Source: Diphasiastrum complanatum (lineage: Eukaryota; Streptophyta; Lycopodiopsida; Lycopodiales; Lycopodiaceae). From it: 64,000 nt of DNA. The DNA lies in NCBI GenBank assembly GCA_029204225.1, contig CM055094.1:6766548-6830547 (forward strand), written 5' to 3'. This document shows, one piece after another, positions 46,501 to 61,500 of the stretch. Positions within the stretch are counted from its first letter, which is position 1; every line of letters starts with the position of its first letter. Under the pieces are notes generated by a model. The model had not been told where the DNA came from. It did not search any database and was given only the letters and a program-made list of their open reading frames with translations. The translations under genes and the position numbers were made by a program.

Positions 46501-49500
46501 CTTTATCGGTTGAAGACATGATTATTCCACACATTAGAGATGCTGCTGGACCCAGTGAGGCTTCTAAAGAATTTTTACCTTAACTAATAAGCCAAATACA
46601 TTAAAGATGGGTACAGGTGAATCAGTAACAGATTACTTTACTCAAGTGAAAGACAACTTATTGCAGTTGGAGAAAGTGTTCCGGATTCAGTTTTGGTATC
46701 TATCATGCTTAATAGTTTAACTTTGGCCTATCACAACTTTGTTATGATGTTGTCTTTATGGGTGACTAGGCCTTCTTTTGATGAGTTGAATGCAATATTG
46801 TTACAAGAGGAAATGAGACGACAAAATCATGTTAACAAGGACGATTTCAAGGAGCAGGCATCCTTAGCAAAGAAGCAAGGGAAAAGTTCCAAGAAAGGTG
46901 GCAAACTGAAAAAGAACAAAGGGAAGAAGAAGTAGCAGGATCAACAAGAAAAGCAATCGAATCAACCGGAAGATGGAGAGAAAGCAATTTGAAAAGAAAA
47001 TTGCTTTATTTGCAGAAAGCTAGGGCATTACGCAAAGGAGTGCTAGAAAAACAAGTTCAAAAAGAAGCAAGATCTTTTGCTAAAGAAGGACTTAGTACGA
47101 AGATAAGTGCTTTGGATCTTGACGATTGTTAGTTGGTTTCAGCATCAACACCTTTAGGCGACTTCTCAAGGGAAGAGGAGTGTTCGTTTATTGATTTAGG
47201 TGCATCGAAACATATGACACCTAGGCAAGAGTGGTCATCTAGTTTTCATGAACTAGATGATGGATCAAATGTGAAGTTGGGAGATAACCACACATATGAT
47301 ATAAAGGGAGTTGGAAAAGTATTGGTTCAACTCCCTTCAGTAACTATTGGAAACATAACGGATGTGCTTTATGTACCAAGAATCAAGAAGAACTACTCTC
47401 AGTTTCGGCTATTGCAAAGCAACATAAGATTGTACAATTTGATGAGGAATGGTGTCTCATCAAGAGGAAGGGCAATGAAGTAGTAGCTGAGGGCATTCTT
47501 GCAAGAAGGTTGTACTTACTAGTCTACCTCAAGTTGTTTTTAATCACAAGTTTTGTGAAGGCTATGTCTTAGGGAAACATCATATGAAGAAATTTCCATC
47601 TAGTACTTTTACTGCGAGACATGTTATAGAACTTGTTGATACAGATTTGTGTGGCCCTATGACAACTCAGTCTTATGGGGGAGGAAGTTACTTTATGGTG
47701 TTTGTTGATGATTATTCTAGGGAGATGTGGGTATATCTTCTCAAGAATAAGGGTGAGGCATTCAAGTATTTCACATGGTTTAAGACACGGGTGGAAACAT
47801 ATACATAGATTAAGATACTTCATTCAGATAAAGGGGGAGAGTACCTAGGATCATGGTATAAAGAGAAAATTTGCAAGTATAGAAACGCCTCAACAAAATG
47901 GAGTTGCGAAAAGGAAGAATCGGTCTATTGTGGAAATTGCAAGAAGCATGCTTGAAAGTAAGAAACTTTCGAATATATTTTGGGGTGAAGCAGTTCAGAC
48001 AACGGTTTATCTTTTGAATCAAAGTCCTACAAAAGTTGTAGAGAATCATACTCCAAAGGACGCTTACACAGGTCGAAAACCTGGTCATTTGAGGAGTTTT
48101 GGAAGTGCTGCATATGCTCATATACCCAACGATTCAAGGAGGAAATTGCATTCAAAGGCTGCTAAGCATTTATGATAGTCAAGAGAAGGGATACAAGTTG
48201 TATGACTTGGAGAGCAAGAAAATTATCATAAGCAGAGATGTAATCTTTGATGGGGATGTATCACGTAAAGATACAAAAATATCTTATGGTAGGAAGCAAG
48301 ATGGAGGAATTCCTATCTTGTGTGACGAGTCATTATAGGAGTCTGAGTCAACATATGTACCACCTATACAAATTCAAGTACCTAGAGTGACTATGATTGA
48401 GAAAGGAAAAAGGAAGGAGAGGTCAAGTACATGGGATACTTATTCACTTCTGACTTCACCAGGCAAGAAGCATCCTACATCAGATACTAGAAGATTACCT
48501 AGATGGTACTATGAAACTATCAAGGATAGTGTTATTTTGGAACAGGGAGAGCCTAGTACACATGAAACTAGGAGATCTGCAAAGCTTGAAAAGCATTATA
48601 AGGGTTAGGATCGACAAGAGGACCAGGATGTACACTTTTGCATATGGCTACAGTTGGAAACTAAGGATCCATCTACTTTCAAAAAAGCTGAAAAAGAGGA
48701 TATTTGGAGGAAAGCTATGGATGAGGAGTACACCTCAATCATAAAGAACAAGACTTGGAGGCTTGTTCAGTTACCTACAGGTAAAAAGGCTATTGGATGC
48801 AAGTGGATCTATAGAACTAAGCATAAATCGAATGGTTCTATGGAAAAACATGAAGCAAGGTTGGTTGCAAAACGGTATGCTTAACAAGAAGGGATTGACT
48901 ATGAAGAAGCTTTTACACTAGTTGCTAAGTTTACCACTATGAGAAAAGTTTTTTTTTTTGCATCTCAGTTTGGATAAATAAAGTGCATTCCTGAATGGCT
49001 TTCTAGAGGAGGAAGTCTATATGGAGCAACCAAAGGGATACATAGTAGCAGGACAAGAACACAAGGTTTGCAAGTGCCAAGTTCAACAAGGTATTATATG
49101 AACTTAAGAAAGTACCCAAGGCATGGTACACAAGGATTGATACATACTTTGAGGAGCTTGGTTTTCAAAGGAGTAGTGCGGAGCATACACTTTATGTTAT
49201 GGTTGAAGATAATCAAATTGTTATTGTAGTGATGTATGTTGATGATCTTATCATCATAGATCCTAATCAAGTTTTGATTAGGAACATTAAGAAAGATCTC
49301 TCATTAGAGTTTGACATGAAAGATCTTGGTTCACTACAGTACTGTCTATGAAAACTAGCACGTGAACTATTTATTTTTCAGTCTAAGTATGCTCATGAAC
49401 TTCTTGAAAAATTTGGGATGTCAAAATGCAAACCTATCTCAACTCCATATGTGTAAGCTTAAGAAAGCCAAGGAAGATCAAGATGTAGAAGAAACATTAT

Positions 49501-52500
49501 ATAGAGAACTTGTTAGAAGTTTGATCTATCTAACAACTACACGACCAAATAATGCATATTTTGTTAGTACAGTTAGTCAACTTATGGCTGAGCCTAAGCT
49601 GGTTCACTGGAAAGCTACAAAGCGAATACTCTGACATAGTAAAGTCTTTGTGAATTGCTCTTGTATTCATGATGCTAAGAGACATCTTCAGGACAGTGAG
49701 GACATCCAGCTGTTACATAATTCATATTTAGTAACAACCGATAGCTAAATGGATAGCATACAAAACCTGTGGCTCTTAGACATGTCTTAGTGCACAGAAT
49801 TATTCCTAGTTCAATCCTTAGATGAAGAGTATAGAGCTAAATAACTAATATCCACTTGGAGTGCTTTCAGATCTCCAAGAAAAACCAAAATACAAGAAGC
49901 CACCCTATCCGAACTGTACAAATTATCCGATCAAAGTGATTACTTTGAAATTACAACAAAGGTAAACTAGGTCTGAATTTGAGTCTAGTCTGAAAAGAAA
50001 ATTAAGAACCAATCTATGGTGAAATAGCTCATAAAATTCATATTCGCACTTCTACATTTGGGCAGTAGAGAGCGTGGTCCTGGGACTCATATGGAACGTA
50101 ATTTTTTTCCATAAAAACTTTAAACACTCATATCTACAGAACATGTTCCATTCTTTATGCACAGAATGTAGCCCACCTAAAAGACCCAATAAGGATAGAG
50201 ATGTCTCATATCCTCCTTGCTAACATCGCATGGTGCAATGATGATCCTTCTTAACAAATAAACATAAAATGACTCTGTATCACACATTGAAGGTAATGCA
50301 GGGCATTAATATAGCTCACCATCAATAGTATTTTTACAGGAGATAAAGCAATCAAAATTTTCTTTGACAAGCTTCTTCAGTTGCTGTTTGCGATTCTGCA
50401 AGTCCCGTTTCAGTGCTACATCTCCAGCCTCCAAATCAGCAGCACTGGTGTTCTGATGAATACGAGCCAGGAAAAACTTGGGATCGAAATTTTCTGAATG
50501 ATACAACACTTTCTCTGCATGATGATTAGACCCAATTCAGACTGAGTGCAAACTGTGACAGCAAGTCGAACATCTACAAAATGGAATCCATCTACAGATA
50601 GCTAAAGAACCAGAATTGGATTTCAGCGAACCTCTTGAAAGATGATCGCGTACTGCAGGGGTATCTGGCTGTGCAGAGGAAGTTGTATCCCCACCCCCCG
50701 GCTTCACAGATACTTTCTCTGAATGAGATGCAGCATTATTGCTTCGAACAAGTGTCAAAGATTTTATGTCCAATATACTGCAATTCAGAGAGGGAACTTG
50801 TTTAAAACCAAATTGACAAAAAAGTCCTGGTTACTGCTAAAAATTAACCCTTTTTTTAACAAGCTACTCAATTTAGGGTTTAGGTGTTTAGGTATTTGGG
50901 ACACTGCACACATGTCAAGAAACAATCGGTGCAGACAAAAAAATCAATAGGATCCAATTAATCATAAAACTCTAGTACTTTCCACAAACTTTACAATGCC
51001 CATAAGAACCCTGAAATTTAGAGCACCTACAAAGTTATCCAAGACGTTCAATAACAGTCAGAATCAGCCAGAAACTAGCACAGCATTGAAGAAAGTTAAA
51101 CCCCCAGCCCAATTCACCAATAATGATAACCCATTTTGCTCAAGGAAATGGAACACAGATATGTATTCATCAAATAGGAATAGCAGCAAGGTATAAGTAA
51201 GACACATTATTCATGGTAACTCTAATGATCTGCGAACGACATCATGTGCCATCTAGGTAAGTAAAGAATGCCAAGATAAAGCTAGTATGTTCATGTTCGT
51301 ACCCAGAGTAATTACATATACAATGTCATTTGCAATGAAACAATGTACTAAGCTTGGTCCCTACATCTCCCTCTTGTGTGTGATTGCCTTGTTGTACTTT
51401 CACTTGCATACAACAACTATCTCCAAGTAATGGACGCTGCTCCTCAAGCGAACACTCTTCTGATTAGTTTTGACAGCAAACTTGCTTCCGTGTAGCAACG
51501 ACTTTCCGCCAAACTGAATCTTCCTCAACCCCTATGAACCAGGGGCTTGAGACCCCCATATTACACATTCGCAGTAGCATCAGAACCAGCTGCAACGTCC
51601 CCATGCTTTCAACAATAGGATGCTTAATCCAATTCTGTCTTTTACGCTGCAGATTAACTTGCTTTATTTTACTTGAGACAGCACTACTATCCCTGCCTAC
51701 AACGAGCCAATGTGCATCACCTCTTCCGGGCGCATAAGTACTGACATGCTCCAAGCCCAACGCTTCCCAGCGCTTTCCTGCTGATCTGTTCTTCACCTTA
51801 TGAGCGCATCTGAATCTAACTTTGGACCACGATCTGACCTGTCTGATCAGTGTCTTGAAACTGAATTTTCAGCAAAGCTCTAGAAGTGTCGAAGACCATA
51901 ACGTTGGTCTTCGAAATATTCACCCTCAACCTTCATGTAGTGCAAAATGTGTGTAGACTGTCTAGGTGTCTTTGAAGTCCCTCTTTATTAGCAATTACAC
52001 TTCATGTATGTTTTTCTTTATTGTTATTGGAGACGTTTCACATGCTCCTATTTGCACCACACACTTGAGATTCTTTGTCTCACACGCCTTTTGGCATGGA
52101 AAAGACATTAATAAAGCTTTCTTTCTTCTAGTAGGTGAGACTAGAGCCATATCATCAGCACATAGTAGTATAGCAACTAGAATGTCTCCAAGGCTGCAAC
52201 CCAAGCCTCCATGTCAACCAATAGCTTCCTCAAGGTCATCAATATACAAACCAAAGAGAGTAAGTGAGAGGCAGCATAATTTCACCACAATGGTGCTACA
52301 AACTGGCTTAAAAAATCTTGACTCACTACTGAAACAACCCCAAACTCTCTCAGAGTGCCAGCACTACCAATAAGCTATCTATAGAGTCTTGCAACTTCTT
52401 ATAAGCAAGGGCCGCAAAATCGAGTCAAAGGCATTATTGAAGTCCACAAAGCAACACCTCACCTATGTCTGGCGTACTCAATAAAGGGCCTTAGGGTAGT

Positions 52501-55500
52501 GATATGATCTGTGGTGGGTAAACAAATGCACCAATGATATATTGATCATGATAGTATGGTAGTTATCAAGTCTCATGGCATCACCATTTTTATGAATGGG
52601 ATGGATAATTTTTGTGCACCATGAAGGAGGGAAACCAATAATAACTGCTCTATTAAGGAGGTCGGCAAGTGAAAGTGCAAGCATATCAAGGGCATGGAGA
52701 CGGAGCTCAGATTCTAAAACATCGATGTCATGTGCGTGACGTGTTCTCATCTTCTCCATTGCTACAAAAACAATGTTAGAAGTAAAGAACTAGAACTCAA
52801 AAGGACGAGGACCGATGACAATAAGAATAGTGTACAAGGTGATGGCATAGTTAGCCCTGTCAGAATTTGTCATACAAATTCTAGATGGAGTTACTAGTCC
52901 TACTAGCACTCACACAAACCAAGCATGGAGATTAAAGAGATTGTAGATTGTAGAAGAACTTAGCAAAGCTCAAACACACTGGACTGACTTTGTGGTGGGG
53001 CCAGCCTACATATATACTTTATCATAGGCTTGCACTCTGACATATTGAACTTTTCAAGAAGTTCATGAGCATACTTAGATTGAGAAATAAATAGCCCCTG
53101 AGCTACTCTCCATACCTCAATCCCAAGAAAAATTGTAGTGAACCAAGATCTTTCATGTCAAACTCCGATTATAGATCTTTCTTGATACCCTGAATCATAC
53201 TATGATTTGATCCTGTAATAACAAGGTCATCTTCGTACAATTACAATATGACCATCCCTGATCAAAACATAAAGTGTATGCTCTGAACTACTCCTCTGAA
53301 AGCCAAGCTCCTCAAAGCATGTGTCACTCCTCGTGTACCATGCCCTAGGTGCCTGCTTAAGTCCATATAGTGCCTTGTCCAACTTGCAAACCTTGTCTAT
53401 ATATCATGCTACTATGTACCCCTCTGGCTGCTCCATGTAGACTTCCTCCTCTAGAAATCCATTCAAGAATGCACTCTTCACATCCATTTGTCGAATATCC
53501 CATCCAAACTGAGCTGCCAATTTTGCCACCAATCTTGCCTTATGTTGATCCATCTTATTTGTACTTAGTTCTATACACCCACTTGCATCCAATGGCCTTT
53601 TTACCTGCAGGTAAGCAAACAAGTCTCGAAGTCTTGTTCTTCATGATTGAGTCGTACTCCTCATCCATAGCTTTCCTCCAAATATCCTCTTTTCAGCCTC
53701 TCTAAAAGTAGATGAATCCTTGGTTTCCAATACTTTGGCACTATATGCCAAATGTACATCCTCATCTTCAGGATGATCCTCTTGTCGAACCTCCTGTCGA
53801 TATTGATCTTCATGATGATCCTCTTGTTGATCCTAATCTTCATGTTGCTTTTCAAGTCTAGTCGATCTCCTAGTCCCATGTGTACTGGACTCTCGCTGTT
53901 CCATAATGACACTATCCTTGATAGTTTCATAGTACCATCTAGGTAATCTTCTAGCTTCTGATGTAGGATGCTTCTTGCCTGGTGAAGTAGGAGGTGAATA
54001 AGTATCCCATATACTTGATCTCTCCTTCCTCTTTCCTTTACATGTGCCGATTCAAGCTCCTATAATGACTCGTCACACAAGATAGGAATTCCTCCATCTT
54101 GCTTCCCATCATAAGGTATCTCTGTATCTTCATGAATTCCATCTTCATCAAAGATTACACCTCTGCTTATGATGACTTTCTTACCCTCCAAGTCATACAA
54201 CATGTATCCCTTCTCTTGACTATCATATCCAAGGAATAAACACTTGGTCACCGCCATCTTAACTGCTTCACCCCAAAACATATTTGGAAGATTTTTACTC
54301 TTGAGCATACTCCTTGCAGTTTCCACTATAGACCAGTTCTTTCTTTCCGCAACTCGATTTTGTTGATGCGTGTCGATGTTTGCAAATTGTCTCTTTATAC
54401 CATGATCCAAAATACTTGACTTTCCGTAGAAAGATACTCTCCCCCTTTGTCTAAGCGTAATATCTTAATTTGTCTATCTGTTTTTTTCTCCACCTGTGTC
54501 TTAAACCATGTGAAATACTTGAACGCTTCACCCTTATTCTTGAGAAGATAGATCCATGTCTTTCTTGAATAGTCATCCACAAACACCATGAAGTAACTTG
54601 CTCCCCCATAAGACTGAGTTCTCATAGGACCACATAAATCTGTATGAACAAGTTCTAGAATATTTCTCCCCCTAAATGTACTAGGCGAAAATTTCTTCAT
54701 ATGGTGCTTGCCTAGACATAGCCTTCACAAACCTCGTGATCAAAAACAACTTGAGGTAAACCTATAACCATGTTGTATTTCCTCAAGCTTTGTAGACTTT
54801 TGTGATTCGGATGCCCAAACCTTTCATGCCATAACTTAATCACTGATCCGATATCCGCAATACTCGCTTGATGACCCACCACGCTCTTCATCAAACTGCA
54901 CCACCATGTGTTGCTTCGCAATAGCTGATACTGAGAGTAAGTTTTTCTTAATTCCTGGTACATAAAGCACATCCTTTATGTCTCCAATCTTCCTTGAAGG
55001 TAGTTGAACTTGTACTTTACCAACTCCATGTGTATCATATGCATAGTTGTCTCCCAACTTCACATTTGATCCATCATCTAATTTTTTATAATTAGATAGC
55101 CACTCCCGCCTAGGTGTCATATGCTTCGAAGCTCCTGAATCAATAAAGCAATAGTCTTCTTCCTTCGAGAAGCCACCACCAAAAGATGTCGATGCCGAAA
55201 ACAACTCATAGTCTTCAAGATCCAAAGCAATTAATTTTGCATTTGATGCTTCTTCTTCTTCAGCAAAATTCCCATCCTGCTTCCTCTTGAACTTGTTGTG
55301 CCAGCACTCCTTTACATATTGCCCCGATTTTCCACAAACAAAGCAGTTTCCTTTTCGAACTACTTTCTTTCCATCTTTTGATCGATTTGATTGATTCTCC
55401 TCCGTATCTAGCTGCTTCTTCTTCTTCTTCTTCCCTTTGCCACCCTTCTTGGGGCTCTTGCTTCTTTGCCAGAAATGCCTATTCCTTGAAATCGTCCATG

Positions 55501-58500
55501 TTGACAATTATTTTCGTCTCATTTCTTCCGTAGTAAGATGGCATTCAGCTCATCGAAAGAAGGCCTCGTCTCTCTTAACAATAGCATCATCAGAAAGTTC
55601 TGATAAGCCAAAGGTAGACTATTAAGCACAATGGATACCAACAGTGAATCTTGAACACTTTCTCCAACTACAATAAGTTGTCCTCTCATATCTTTCACCA
55701 GAGTAAAGTAGTCGGTTACTGATTCACCTGTACCCATCTTCAATGTGTGTAGCTTATTACTCAAGAACAAGATTCACCATCTCATAAAAGTTCTTCAGTA
55801 TATCCCAAGCTTCCTCGGGTCCAGCAGCATCTCTGATGTGAGGAATGATCACATCTCTAACTGACAAGTTGATGATATGATGAGCTTTTCTTCTATGTCT
55901 CTAATACTCCCGCAACTCCCTGTCAATGTTAGGAGGTATCTCGACACCTCTAACGATCTCCCAATATTCTCAATCCTGGAGAATATTTTGCATCTTGAAC
56001 TTCCATATATTGTAGTTTGTTCTATCGAGCTTGCTAGACTCCGGCAATACAGCATTGTTCAATCCTGCCATTGTTCTTGATCTGTAACAATTCTTAGCAA
56101 CCTAATTTTTCAGCAATCAGTATCTTATCAAACCAAAACAAGATTTCCCTCAGCAATCAGTAGCCAAAACCCTGCAAAATTCTGAAACAGCAGTAATCCG
56201 TAGCCATCAGGTCTGAAATAGTAGCGATCTAGTCTGTTTCTGAAAAAATACCAGCAATCAGAAACAAGAATAGACAGCAACTTGCCTATTTCCAGCGATC
56301 AGAAACCAGAATAGACAGCGATCTGAGACAGCAAACAGTATATAAGCATTCCAACGGATTTGATTCCAGCGAAGTGATCAACATGCAATCAACGATCCAA
56401 CACGCAGCTACAGTGTAACCAGCATCATTTTTGGAGTAATTTTTCATTTGATTGTAGCAGAAAGTACAGAGGTGCATTTGCTATGTATAGTATGTTTTAA
56501 AGATAATTTTTGCAGGATTTCCTTACTTGCAAGTACTAAAGAGCATCTGGGTTTCCCAAGTACCTACTTGGTGTCAGATACGGGAGGAACCTTGCCCGAG
56601 TTCCTTCGCCTAGTGGACAGGCCTAGTGCATGGGGTGGATCCCTCTGGGTGCCATGGGTCAAAAGGGAAGCATGCTTCCATAAGATTGTAAATCGCACAC
56701 CACCAACAGCTTCGGCGTACCATGCAGGAAGATGGAGCCGACTAGGCAGTGTGAGGCTGGTGTACGAGCCAAAAGCCACAAAGAGGGTTTCAAGAGGCCA
56801 ACAACAGTACAAGGAGAAATGGGCAATCCAAGGATACATATGACCATGAAGCAATGACTAAGTTCAACCAATAATTAAGTCATATGAAGAATTAAATTAT
56901 GAATGACATTTACATTAAACGGCCTAGTAAAATTAAGCCTAAATGAACAACATTAACAACATAAGTACAAGACCATGGGACATAATAATAATTACAAGGT
57001 ATAAGATATAAGCTAAGGCATAATATTAATACAAGGACCATGTGAAGTTAAACAACATTATTCATATGAATTTTAATGAGGACCCAAGGTCCCCAAACTT
57101 GTTAGGATGTCAACTTAACAAGTGGCAAATAACATACAACCAACTAAATGACTCACTATCACTCATGCATGGGCTCTCTCTCTTTCTACAAGCAAGAAGA
57201 GGCTATATAAGGGAGGTAGGGCGCCCACATTGAAGGAGGATTTTGGAAGAGAAACTATGGTATGCTGCCAAGGGAGGAGAAATCAGGATCAAGCTGCCAA
57301 GGAAGGAGTTCTGCTGATAGGTTGGAGAGGTTTCCTGCTGGAGAAACTATGCTGAGGAACTATGGATGAAAGTTTGATAGCTCTTAATAAGATCTCCCAA
57401 ATGTCTATGTGACTGAGGATTGGACAGCTTTTGCTGTCAATTACTTGTACTGTCGTCTCTTGAATAAGATCCCAGAACTGGGGAGGGGCACCCATTTCGC
57501 CCCTCTATGATGTGCCTTTTCATTTTCGATGCTAATTTTCAATTGCATGCCTTTGTAAGATCTTTGCATGTTGTTGTAGGATCTGTGCATGGTTCTATAT
57601 GACCTTGCATGGGATTGTAGGACCTTGCATGACACTTGCATGTTATAGGAGTGAATACGACACTTACTAAGGAATTTGTGCGTGAGTCACATAACAGCAA
57701 AAAGACGAGAGGTCCTATTCCAGATGCCATGTTACGAAAATATATCAATAATCTGACAGCAATCTAAAGCAGTAGCAAAAAGTGAACCATAAAAAATACT
57801 AAAGTGTGCAGTTTTCAATATTTTGATATTCACTTCTTACATTCGTGGCTACTATATTCTATAACACTGCAAATAAAAGTGAACATATAAATTAATCAAT
57901 GCCAGTTTATGAGTCATGATTGACAAATGACCTTTCTTATTTTAAAAAGTTGATTAGGTAAAAGGAAACTACATGAAGATCCACAAAGATGACTTAAGAT
58001 CCCTCAAAGACTTTAGATAATGATGACCGTGATATACAACATTCACTACTATCATCTACTCCAATCCAAAAAACCTTGCCATTCAAAAGCTTACTTAAGC
58101 CAATGTTACTTACCCTAGGCCCAAAGGATCAATCAGGTCTTCACCCTTAGGTAATGGCTCATTTATCATTGTGGCACGTCGTCCAACCATTGTGGGCCTG
58201 CGTGCACGTCCGAGAATTTCAGTTGGAGCTGTTTTTGTTTCTCGCATTTCACGAACTCTCCTGACAAGCTGGAAATGCCATGACTTTTGATGAGTAGAAC
58301 TCAAAATCCCCAGTTAACGAATCAGAATGTGCCATCCTCAATCTAGGCTAATATACATGATCCATTTGGTTTCTACAAACAAAAACTCAATCAAAATTTC
58401 CACAATCAAAAACACTACTTGTATGATGCCACTATGTGTATAGAGGTCTAACTGATTTGTGGAAAAAAACTCAGACTACGGTATTAATTGCTTATGGTTA

Positions 58501-61500
58501 ATATACGGATTGAAGATACATAGTGGGATGTCCATGAAATGTTGGATTATATAGCTTTAAAGTAGTAATTCCAAATAACCTTGTGATAGCTTTAAAGTAG
58601 TCCAAGTAAACTTGTGATAGTTGTAAGCAATATCTCATATTAATGGTGAAGACTACAACATGTGTACTCTCAATCACCATCTTTTGCATGCAAGTCACTG
58701 ACAAATAACAATAAGTTAGAAAGAAATAAAAGAGTAGAACAAGAACAAAAAGCCTTGTTGATGTCAATCATACCAAAACTGGATAAGCCAAGTATGGCAT
58801 TAACTAGTGAGAGCATAGAAACTTATCCACAAACTTTAAATACAGCCTACGACAGTACAATATTTATCTGTGAAGAACACATAAATTATAGAGCTAATCA
58901 AAATGACTACTACGGATGCAAGCATGCTCACAAAAACCTTTAAAAACAACAAAAGAAGTGTGCGATGAAGGGCCTTGATCCAAGAACACCATTGGTCCAC
59001 TCCTTGATATTAACCAAAGGTTTACCGTTTATGACACATTGATCATTCTCATAAAGCATGTGTGGAATGTGGATCATTTTCCATGTTTTTGTATCATATA
59101 CACTATAGTTTGTAATTGCTTTCAAGTTTCAAGTTTCGTATGCTATAGCCTAAATGCTTTGTGAAGTTTGTGTATGCTTTGTGAAGTTTTTGTATGCTTT
59201 GTATTACTTGTTTAGCATGCCTCATTGCTAAAGTTTGTTAAAGTTTAGCATTCTCTAAATGCTAGACTCTATGTTGGTTTTTGGATGGATCATGGTGGTC
59301 TGTTATGTTTCTCCGATTTTTTGGAGTTCTGGAATCCCTATAGTGACTAGTCTGATATAATATGGATTCGCAGTTCACAGCAAATTGCAATATGTTTTGA
59401 ATTTTCGAAATGCCTGCCGGACTCCAAAAACGACGCTTGTTTTCGAACGCTTTGGAATGCCATGTTTCTATGAATATGATAAAGCTCTCAATATGAATTT
59501 GCTTAGATTTGGAGTCAATATCAAGATAACAACTGCTTGCAGTTTTAAGGGTTATCTTAAGCAACATCATCGGCAAAGAAACTGAAAGGTTATTGTTTCA
59601 CCAAAATTAAGTCCATTTAGCATTCTAACTGTAAGTGGCTTTTGAGAATATAAGGATCGCAAGAACATTTGACGGTGTTGTTTGGCTATATACATAAATA
59701 GGTACATAGATGATGGCCTTTATCACAGACAGTAACATTGCCTACATACTACATATTCATCTCAATCTAGAGTTTTACAAAAACAGACAAATAAAAATTA
59801 ATAGATAGCTACATACTATTAGAAAAGGTTCAAGGTCCATTCCAGGACACGTTTGAAACATGTTCCATTCCAAAATGAGCAACCATGGTTCTAAAATATT
59901 GTTATTTGCTCACTTCAAAATCGATCTAGATCGAGTTTTTCATGTGTTGAAAAAAAAAAATTTAATTTAATTTTTTCCATCTTTTCAAATTTTCAATATT
60001 CTAAACTTTGTTTAGTTCATTTCATATCAGCTTGATTCAAAAGTTTCAAAAATTATCTTGAGTCATTTGAAATGACTCAAACTGCAATTCAAAAGACCCG
60101 CAGAATATGCTCTTCATTGATCTTCTCTCTTCCTTCTTGGTAATATTACAACCCTGATTAGTGTCATATATTTTAGCAGGTACATGCATAGGTAGTCACC
60201 AACTACAGATCTGTTTTCCAAACATCCATTTGGTACACAATCCACATTTTCCCCACAATATTATCATCATAGTGGTTCGTCATAATGGGGCCATTATTGT
60301 TCACAAGTGGCATTGTAGAAGATCTATACACACTTTTATATCCAACAAAGTTAATGTCATTGATTGTTGCAGCTCCATAGTTAGTGTTGCATCAATGTCT
60401 TAGCTTCATCTACATTGTGATTTACTCTAGCTAGGCCTAATTCTAGCTTAGTTGATTGACTAAAGTAGCTCTTAAGCTTAGATCCACTTGACTTTATTTT
60501 AGTATCAAATAGTTAATCTTCTCCAACTTATTATCAACAAATCCTTGTGATTGTTATTTCACAATTGATGCTTGTTCTTAGGTGTTTATCAATGTGTTTG
60601 CATTCTCCTCTCTACTACTTAGCAATAGTTGTCATTTGGACTATATACTTTGGGGTCTTGGGTCCATCATGTATCATTTGGCATTTATTAGAGTCGTTCA
60701 GTAGTCATAAGGTCATCACTAGGCGTCTATCGCTTGCTTGCATATCCTACACCCTCGAAGGGCAAAGGTCATATCAAAGCTTGGTTGATTGAATACAAAG
60801 TAGCTCTAAGCTTAGATTAACATAACTTCAATTTAGTATAAATCAGTTACATAGATCAATCTAGTCAGCAGATTCTCACGGAGATCATTTATGTTCCATT
60901 GATTAAATTGTTCTCCGGTGCTTTATCAGTATATTTGCATTCTCCTCTTTGTTCTATGTTTAGCATTGTAATTGTATTCACTCTTCTAGGCGTTTGTGTC
61001 AATTTCCTTTAAAGATCAAGATGTAAAACGAAATATTATCATATGTATTCAACTGCAATTATCAAGAAATGGAACATAAACATGTCCAAGAAAGCAGAAC
61101 TGACGTATTGAGTTGCTTTTTGAAGCGATTTTCTGAATTCCATGACATGGATGGTGAATATTTATTAATAGGTTCCCAAGAAGCAATTTAACAGGAAGAA
61201 AGTTTGCACAGCAATTCTCCTCACAGATGAACAGTTATAGACTCTGTGGACACAACAAAGGTATTGGGCTCCAGGATAAATACAACAAAAGCAGATTGCT
61301 GTCAACACCAGACTATTCCAAAGGTGAGTTCAGTCACCAGCATAGTTGTTTCTTGTTAGTATTGATTGGAGAAGGGGGCACAACTGCAAGTCCCTACTAC
61401 TCAGACAGCATTGTTGCACAAGGGATCAATCCACATCCGAATCTCCGATGCATGTAGTCTACAAACTGCCACCCAAAGTCCAGCGAGGAGGACTAAGATG

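Larger units (their letters stand above)
45214..49634 (+). mobile_element. Ty1/copia element F (SEC5 intron 4)
   Basis: Antisense to SEC5. A candidate short 5' LTR (45214-45407, TGTTA...TGACA), primer-binding site, a long leader with repeats (TGGACCAGGACAGG twice), gag, protease, integrase and RT with the start of RNase H. It stops at HWKATKRIL; the rest of RNase H and the 3' LTR are absent. Same family as copia G. Confidence 0.85.
53020..56400 (-). mobile_element. Ty1/copia element G (SEC5 intron 2)
   Basis: Sense with SEC5. Gag (ATG at 56071), zinc knuckle, protease, integrase and most of RT are readable on the minus strand. RNase H and the 3' LTR are missing below about 53020. The leader (56100-56400) has many repeats of a cAGCrATCAG word. 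I found no primer-binding site. Its proteins are close to those of copia F, so the two are copies of one family in opposite orientation. Confidence 0.83.

Noticed and set aside
56448-56843. 131-codon plus-strand frame in intron 2
   Set aside because: No recognisable domain, overlapped by a similar-length frame on the opposite strand, inside an intron.
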